From positions 62,001-126,000 of the forward strand of contig CACSIO010000056.1 in assembly GCA_902705865.1 (NCBI GenBank): a stretch of 64,000 nucleotides of DNA, written 5' to 3'. The notes under the pieces are model-generated. The model had not been told where the DNA came from, made no database searches, and worked only from the letters and a program-made list of their open reading frames with translations. Of the stretch, positions 59,679-64,000 are shown piece after piece. This stretch comes from BD1-7 clade bacterium (GTDB lineage: Bacteria > Pseudomonadota > Gammaproteobacteria > Pseudomonadales > DT-91). The position numbers and the translations under genes are program-made. How positions within the stretch are numbered: the stretch's first letter is position 1; every line of letters starts with the position of its first letter.

Positions 59679-62006
59679 ATGACAAACCGACTGGTGCAGC
59701 TCACGATTCAATATCGTTGGTTGCTATTTGTACTTTCACTCGTGGTAACAGGCTTGGCTGTTACTGGCCTGAGTATGTTTAAATTTGATGCCAGTGTGCG
59801 CAGCTATTTCTCTCCGGGCTATCAGTACTACGAAGATTTCACTCATATCGAAGATACCTATGGGCGTGAAAGTACGGCGCTGATCATGATCTCACCGGAA
59901 AACGGCGAAGTATTTACGCCCGGATTTCTTCAGGCGTTGGCAACGTTAACCGACAGTGCTTGGACGTTAATGGCAGTGGGCCGGGTCGATTCGATCGCAA
60001 ACTATCAACATACCTTTGTTGAAGACGATGACTTGATGGTTGAGGATTTAATCCCTCTTGATGAACCCATCACGGCGGAGCGCGCCGCTGCGATAAGCCA
60101 GATTGTTGTGAATGAGCCAACACTGATTAACAAGCTGATTTCTGCCGATGGTAAACATGTTGCCGTTGCGATTAACTTTACGGTGGATGAAAACGATAAT
60201 GCACAAAGCCAATCTGTGGTTGAGGCGTTATACGAGTTTGCGGAGGATTTTGAGCAAGGCTACGAAGCGGAAACCGGCCAAGCGTTGGATATTGCCGTAA
60301 CCGGGAATGTCGTGAGTATCTATCACAATATTCAGATCGCCAAATATGATTTTGGCGTTATGGTCCCGCTCATGTTCTTGCTGATGTTTGTTATGCTCGG
60401 GCTAATCATGCGCACGGTTGCCGGTACTTTTATTGCGTTGTTGATTGCTGTGATGTCAGCCGTTGGCGCGTTTGGATTAGGCAGCTACTTTGGGATCACC
60501 TTTGCGATGATGTCGTTTAACGGCATCATCATCATCATTACGGTGACGGTTGCGCACTGCATTCACATACTCAAGCACTACATGCAGGAGTATGACGGTA
60601 CGAACAAACTTGAAGCGTTGACCAACAGCCTGGTTATCAATGCCTTACCGGTATCGCTGACAAGCCTGACAACGCTGCTGGGATTTTTGAGTTTGAACTT
60701 CTCCAAGCTGCCTCCGGTGACTTCGCTGGGTAATGTATCGGCAATTGGCGTAGTGCTTTGCTGGATGTTCTCGTTCACCATTTTGCCAGCCTTGGCATTG
60801 TTACTGCCGTTTCGACCGCAGAAAATCCATGGCTCTGTACTCGACCCGATTATGGGTAAAGTGGCAGATGGTGTAATTGCCAACAAAGGCAAAATTTTGT
60901 TGGGCAGCGGTTTGCTATCGATAGTGATGCTGGCACTGGCATCCCAGAATATTATCAATGACCGCTTCTCGGAGCTGATTCGCAAGCCTCATGAATTTAG
61001 AACTGACAATGAAAAGGTTGACCGCCATTTTGGTGCTTTGTACGACATTAACTTGAGTATGAACGCTGGCGAAAGCGGCGGCATTACCGATCCGGCTTAC
61101 CTCGCCAGTATGGATAAGTACGCCACCTGGTTGCGTGCCCAGCCAGAGGTTAAGAGTGTCACAACAATCGCTGATACGCTCAAACGTTTGAATCAAAACC
61201 TGAATGGCGATGATGCGGCGTTTTATAAGGTTCCGGAAGAGCGAGAACTGGCGGCGCAATATTTGTTGATGTATGAAATGTCGTTGCCTTTTGGCTTGGA
61301 TTTGAACAACCAGATTGAACTGAACAAAGAAGAATCGCGGATACGTGTGACGTTTGCGAGTATGGATACAACGGCGGTGTTTGATATCGTTGGACGTATG
61401 CTGAAATGGCAGGAAGATAATCTGCCATTAGCTCATCAAGCAACACCGGCATCCGTTGCTGTTATGTGGGCGCACCTCAGTTACGATTCACTGTTATCGT
61501 CTATCGCCAGCTCGTTTATGGCGCTGTTGTTGATTTCTGCAATTATGGTCGTGGCCCTTAAATCCTTCAAATATGGTGTGATTTCGCTAGTGCCGAATGT
61601 GTTTCCTGCCGCGTTTGGCTTTGGTGTTTGGTATCTCATCAGCGGGGAGATCAACATGGGGCTGACGGCCGTGATGATCATTACCATTGGTATTGTCGTC
61701 GACGACACTGTGCATTTTCTCAGTAAGTACAAACATGCCCGCGAAACTTTGCAGCAATCGACGGAAGATGCGGTGCGTTATGCGTTTAAAACCGTTGGTG
61801 CGGCGATTGTGATTACCACCATGGTATTGGTCACGGGCTTTAGTTTGTTGACGATATCGCAAGCCGAATCGAACGTGAACCTAGGCATCATGACGGCAGC
61901 GATTCTAACCAGCGCGTTAATATTGGATTTTCTGCTGTTACCGGTTTTGCTGCTGTTTCTCGATGGCAACAAACAACCTGCATTGGAGCCAGCAGCTGCG
62001 CGCTGA
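59679..62006 (+). CDS. RND-superfamily exporter, HAE3/MMPL type (paralogue)
   Basis: A 775-residue paralogue of the protein at 19389: 'FDASVRSYFSPGYQYYEDF', 'GNVVSIYHNIQIAKYDFGVM', 'NIINDRFSELIRKPHEFRT' and 'TIGIVVDDTVHFLSKYKHA' align with it throughout. It would be an inner-membrane, proton-driven lipid or amphiphile exporter with two periplasmic loops. Here there is no adjacent lipase; a TetR gene lies upstream. It ends in a strong terminator. Confidence 0.9.
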   Translation: MTNRLVQLTIQYRWLLFVLSLVVTGLAVTGLSMFKFDASVRSYFSPGYQYYEDFTHIEDTYGRESTALIMISPENGEVFTPGFLQALATLTDSAWTLMAVGRVDSIANYQHTFVEDDDLMVEDLIPLDEPITAERAAAISQIVVNEPTLINKLISADGKHVAVAINFTVDENDNAQSQSVVEALYEFAEDFEQGYEAETGQALDIAVTGNVVSIYHNIQIAKYDFGVMVPLMFLLMFVMLGLIMRTVAGTFIALLIAVMSAVGAFGLGSYFGITFAMMSFNGIIIIITVTVAHCIHILKHYMQEYDGTNKLEALTNSLVINALPVSLTSLTTLLGFLSLNFSKLPPVTSLGNVSAIGVVLCWMFSFTILPALALLLPFRPQKIHGSVLDPIMGKVADGVIANKGKILLGSGLLSIVMLALASQNIINDRFSELIRKPHEFRTDNEKVDRHFGALYDINLSMNAGESGGITDPAYLASMDKYATWLRAQPEVKSVTTIADTLKRLNQNLNGDDAAFYKVPEERELAAQYLLMYEMSLPFGLDLNNQIELNKEESRIRVTFASMDTTAVFDIVGRMLKWQEDNLPLAHQATPASVAVMWAHLSYDSLLSSIASSFMALLLISAIMVVALKSFKYGVISLVPNVFPAAFGFGVWYLISGEINMGLTAVMIITIGIVVDDTVHFLSKYKHARETLQQSTEDAVRYAFKTVGAAIVITTMVLVTGFSLLTISQAESNVNLGIMTAAILTSALILDFLLLPVLLLFLDGNKQPALEPAAAR

Positions 62007-62039
62007 TCAACGCAGATAGAAGTAGTAGAAAGAAGACAT

Positions 62040-62076
62040 AAAAAAGGCCAGATAGCGATGTTATCTGGCCTTTTTT
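62040..62076. terminator. Bidirectional terminator between HAE3 exporter and arsH
   Basis: Stem AAAAAAGGCCAGATA-N7-TATCTGGCCTTTTTT gives U-runs on both strands, serving the convergent exporter and arsH genes. A strong canonical terminator. Confidence 0.92.
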
Positions 62077-62121
62077 ATCGGGTTTGAGCCCGATTAGCGT
62101 TAGCAGAAGTTAACGCTAAGT

Positions 62122-62844
62122 TTACAAGCTGCGTTGGTTAACACGCTTCATCAATTCTTCAGCGGATTCTTTACGCTCTGAATAACGGTCTACCAGGTAG
62201 TCTGATCGATCTCTGGTGAGTAAGGTAAACTTCACCAGTTCTTCCATCACATCGACAATACGATCGTAGTAGCCGGAAGGCTTCATGCGATTATTGTCGT
62301 CAAACTCCAAAAACGCTTTGGCCACTGACGACTGATTGGGGATGGTGATCATACGCATCCAACGGCCCAGTACACGTAATTGATTCACTGCGTTAAACGA
62401 CTGAGAGCCGCCTTCAACCTGCATAACTGCGAGGGTTTTTCCTTGTGTTGGGCGCACGGCACCGAGGCTCAGAGGTACCCAATCGATTTGGGCTTTCATG
62501 ATGGCGGTCATTGAGCCGTGTCTTTCGGGCGAGCACCACACTTGCCCCTCTGACCAAGTCATAAGGTCGCGCAGTTCCTGTACCTTGGGATGTGATGCAT
62601 CTTCGTCATCAGGCAATGGCAAACCGCTCGGGTTGAAGATGCGGGTTTCGCAGCCGAAGGCTTTGAGAAGATGGGCACATTCTTCGACAACTAGCCGACT
62701 AAACGAACGTTCTCGCAGTGATCCGTAAAGTAGCAGAATACGTGGAGCGTGGGTGCTGTGGTCAGCAACGGTGAGGTCTTGCTGACGGGGCGCAGAGACC
62801 AGCTCATCAACCAAGTTGGGCATTTCTTTGTTCGGGGCTTTCAT
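62122..62844 (-). CDS. arsH: ArsH-type NADPH-dependent FMN reductase
   Basis: A 240-residue flavoprotein of the NADPH-FMN reductase fold. The FMN loop '[18 protein letters not shown]', '[23 protein letters not shown]', and '[31 protein letters not shown]' are close to ArsH, which oxidises trivalent organoarsenicals and reduces quinones or azo compounds. No other ars gene is nearby, so its role here may be general quinone reduction. Gene symbol by family resemblance. Confidence 0.88.
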   Translation of the reverse strand: MKAPNKEMPNLVDELVSAPRQQDLTVADHSTHAPRILLLYGSLRERSFSRLVVEECAHLLKAFGCETRIFNPSGLPLPDDEDASHPKVQELRDLMTWSEGQVWCSPERHGSMTAIMKAQIDWVPLSLGAVRPTQGKTLAVMQVEGGSQSFNAVNQLRVLGRWMRMITIPNQSSVAKAFLEFDDNNRMKPSGYYDRIVDVMEELVKFTLLTRDRSDYLVDRYSERKESAEELMKRVNQRSL

Positions 62845-62939
62845 GTGGCTCGCTGAGGTTCGCTAAAAGTTTGGCGTATCATAATCGCACAGTTGAATTT
62901 CACCAATATTGCGCCGCTGAATTGTCGATATTTAGCGAC

Positions 62940-63977
62940 TTACAGGCGCATATATTTTTCTTCACCCATACCAAAACAGCCTTGATATTTGACGGTACCG
63001 GTGGCCTCTGTGGTAATCGTACCGGTTAGTTGGCCGGTAGGGCCGTGATAACGCGTGCAAAACAGACCCAGATTGACCAAGTTGGGTACGTCAGCCAAAG
63101 GGGTGAAGGTCAAATCTACCTGGCCATCAGAATCTTGAATCTGCCAAGGTGCCATGATGCCGCCGGGGCGGCTCACACTGATCGGCGGAAGCGGGTGCAT
63201 TTTTCCAGCGTGCCAGAGGCAGTTCTCATTAAAGTGTGTGGGGTTTAAAACTTGGTTGTCGGTTAGGTTGAAGCCACTGAGCGTTCCATCGGCCTGTTGT
63301 TGCAGCCCGGTCACCCAATCGTATTGCATAGTGAACGGATAGAAGCCTTTGTGATCATCGAGAATCACATTCGCGTCATAGTCGTTGGACTGGCCATCGA
63401 AGGTGACCGAGCCGCGTGCACGCATCAGCGATTTGAGTGAGTACAACGGGCGATTCTTGCCAAAGGGTTGAAACACCAGTTGGGGTTCTCCGGTTAACTC
63501 GGCATGCCACTCCATGTGGATGTCGGGCAAGCCGGCAAGACCGTGTGTTTCAGCGGTTATGCGTATTTGGTTGGACGCTAGCCGGTTTCCAAACACAATG
63601 GTGAAATCCTTGCTGGTATAGCTTGCGACTGAGTCGTTCAAACCACAAGGGACCTTAAGTAAAAACGTGGGTACCTTTTTCTGATACACACGCATTGTTG
63701 CCGAGGGTTTGTGCCAGGCCATGATGATGGCGGTGCCGAGGCTTTTGGTGTCATACACCGAGATACAGAAGAACCAATCGTCACAATCGATCTGAAACGC
63801 TTGCCATTCTTTCAATCGCCAATAATTGAACCACTGTGGCGCAGGGAATCCCAGAGGCCGGTGAACCGCGAGTAAATCAGGTTTTTCAACAACCGTATTG
63901 AACGTGCCGAACTTGCAGCGGCCCGCGTCAATGAGAGAGTCGGGTGCTGCCGTGACAGGGCGATGATAGGTTTTCAT
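62940..63977 (-). CDS. DUF2804 family protein
   Basis: A 345-residue, beta-rich cytoplasmic-looking protein. The motifs 'WFNYWRLKEWQAFQI', 'FGKNRPLYSLKSLM', 'MQYDWVTG' and the C-terminal 'CFGMGEEKYMRL' are typical of DUF2804, a lipocalin-like family of unknown function, possibly lipid-related. The frame starts with ATG 23 bases from the window edge and looks complete. Neighbours give no further clue. Confidence 0.82.
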   Translation of the reverse strand: MKTYHRPVTAAPDSLIDAGRCKFGTFNTVVEKPDLLAVHRPLGFPAPQWFNYWRLKEWQAFQIDCDDWFFCISVYDTKSLGTAIIMAWHKPSATMRVYQKKVPTFLLKVPCGLNDSVASYTSKDFTIVFGNRLASNQIRITAETHGLAGLPDIHMEWHAELTGEPQLVFQPFGKNRPLYSLKSLMRARGSVTFDGQSNDYDANVILDDHKGFYPFTMQYDWVTGLQQQADGTLSGFNLTDNQVLNPTHFNENCLWHAGKMHPLPPISVSRPGGIMAPWQIQDSDGQVDLTFTPLADVPNLVNLGLFCTRYHGPTGQLTGTITTEATGTVKYQGCFGMGEEKYMRL

Positions 63978-64000
63978 GAGTCGGGGTATGGGTTTTTCGC

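Noticed and set aside
1-64000. tRNA, rRNA, CRISPR or transposase genes
   Set aside because: I looked for tRNA-like cloverleaf ends, regularly spaced repeats and transposase motifs and found none. A scan with dedicated tools could still reveal a missed tRNA.

Overview
The window looks like a stretch of chromosome from a free-living, probably marine, gammaproteobacterium. The grounds are overall gene style only: NorR/NnrS/Hmp nitric-oxide genes, a wax-ester synthase/DGAT, two HAE3-type RND exporters, FMN/F420-like luciferase-family oxidoreductases, several cytochromes P450, and ATGA-coupled RND operons. Base composition is fairly balanced throughout. I saw no rRNA, tRNA, transposase, phage or CRISPR. 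No taxon can be fixed without a database search.

Layout. 0-17 kb: a polysaccharide flippase; a TetR regulator and a P450 separated by a paired operator; a 12.3-kb single-gene NRPS on the minus strand whose 3' end overlaps the P450; and a free-standing YopT-like (C58) cysteine protease upstream of it. 17-23 kb: a TDT-family transporter divergent from its LysR regulator, then an HAE3 exporter with a secreted PldB-like lipase. 23-30.5 kb: a duplicated nitric-oxide locus, norR1/nnrS1-hmp and norR2/nnrS2. Each pair is divergent around a sigma-54 promoter with the same arrangement of NorR-like sites. 30.5-40 kb: an MFS exporter, then an OprM/MFP/AcrB-type efflux operon followed by its two-component system.

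40-49 kb: an LLM oxidoreductase, a lipoprotein peptidoglycan amidase, a wax-ester synthase/DGAT with a histone-H1-like tail, a periplasmic c-type cytochrome, a hemerythrin under an FNR/DNR-type box, and a DUF2878/chalcone-isomerase-like/DUF3833 operon. 49-55 kb: SRPBCC and hypothetical genes, a RES-Xre toxin-antitoxin pair, then an SRPBCC-P450-LLM operon with twin operators and a TetR regulator. 55-64 kb: a globin with an FNR/DNR-like box, a cytoplasmic-looking peptidoglycan amidase with a small TerB-like neighbour, a TPR-like protein, a lipoprotein/TetR divergent pair, a second HAE3 exporter, ArsH and a DUF2804 protein.

The most distinctive items are: the NRPS (TubC docking - C-A(Ser)-T - C-C-T - C-C-A-T - TE), with two tandem condensation didomains and an adenylation-less module beside a P450; the YopT-like protease; the twin NorR/NnrS loci with matching promoter geometry; and the lysine/alanine-rich tail on the wax-ester synthase. 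The nitric-oxide theme runs across the window: Hmp, two NnrS, two NorR, a hemerythrin and a globin, three of them with FNR/DNR-like boxes upstream.
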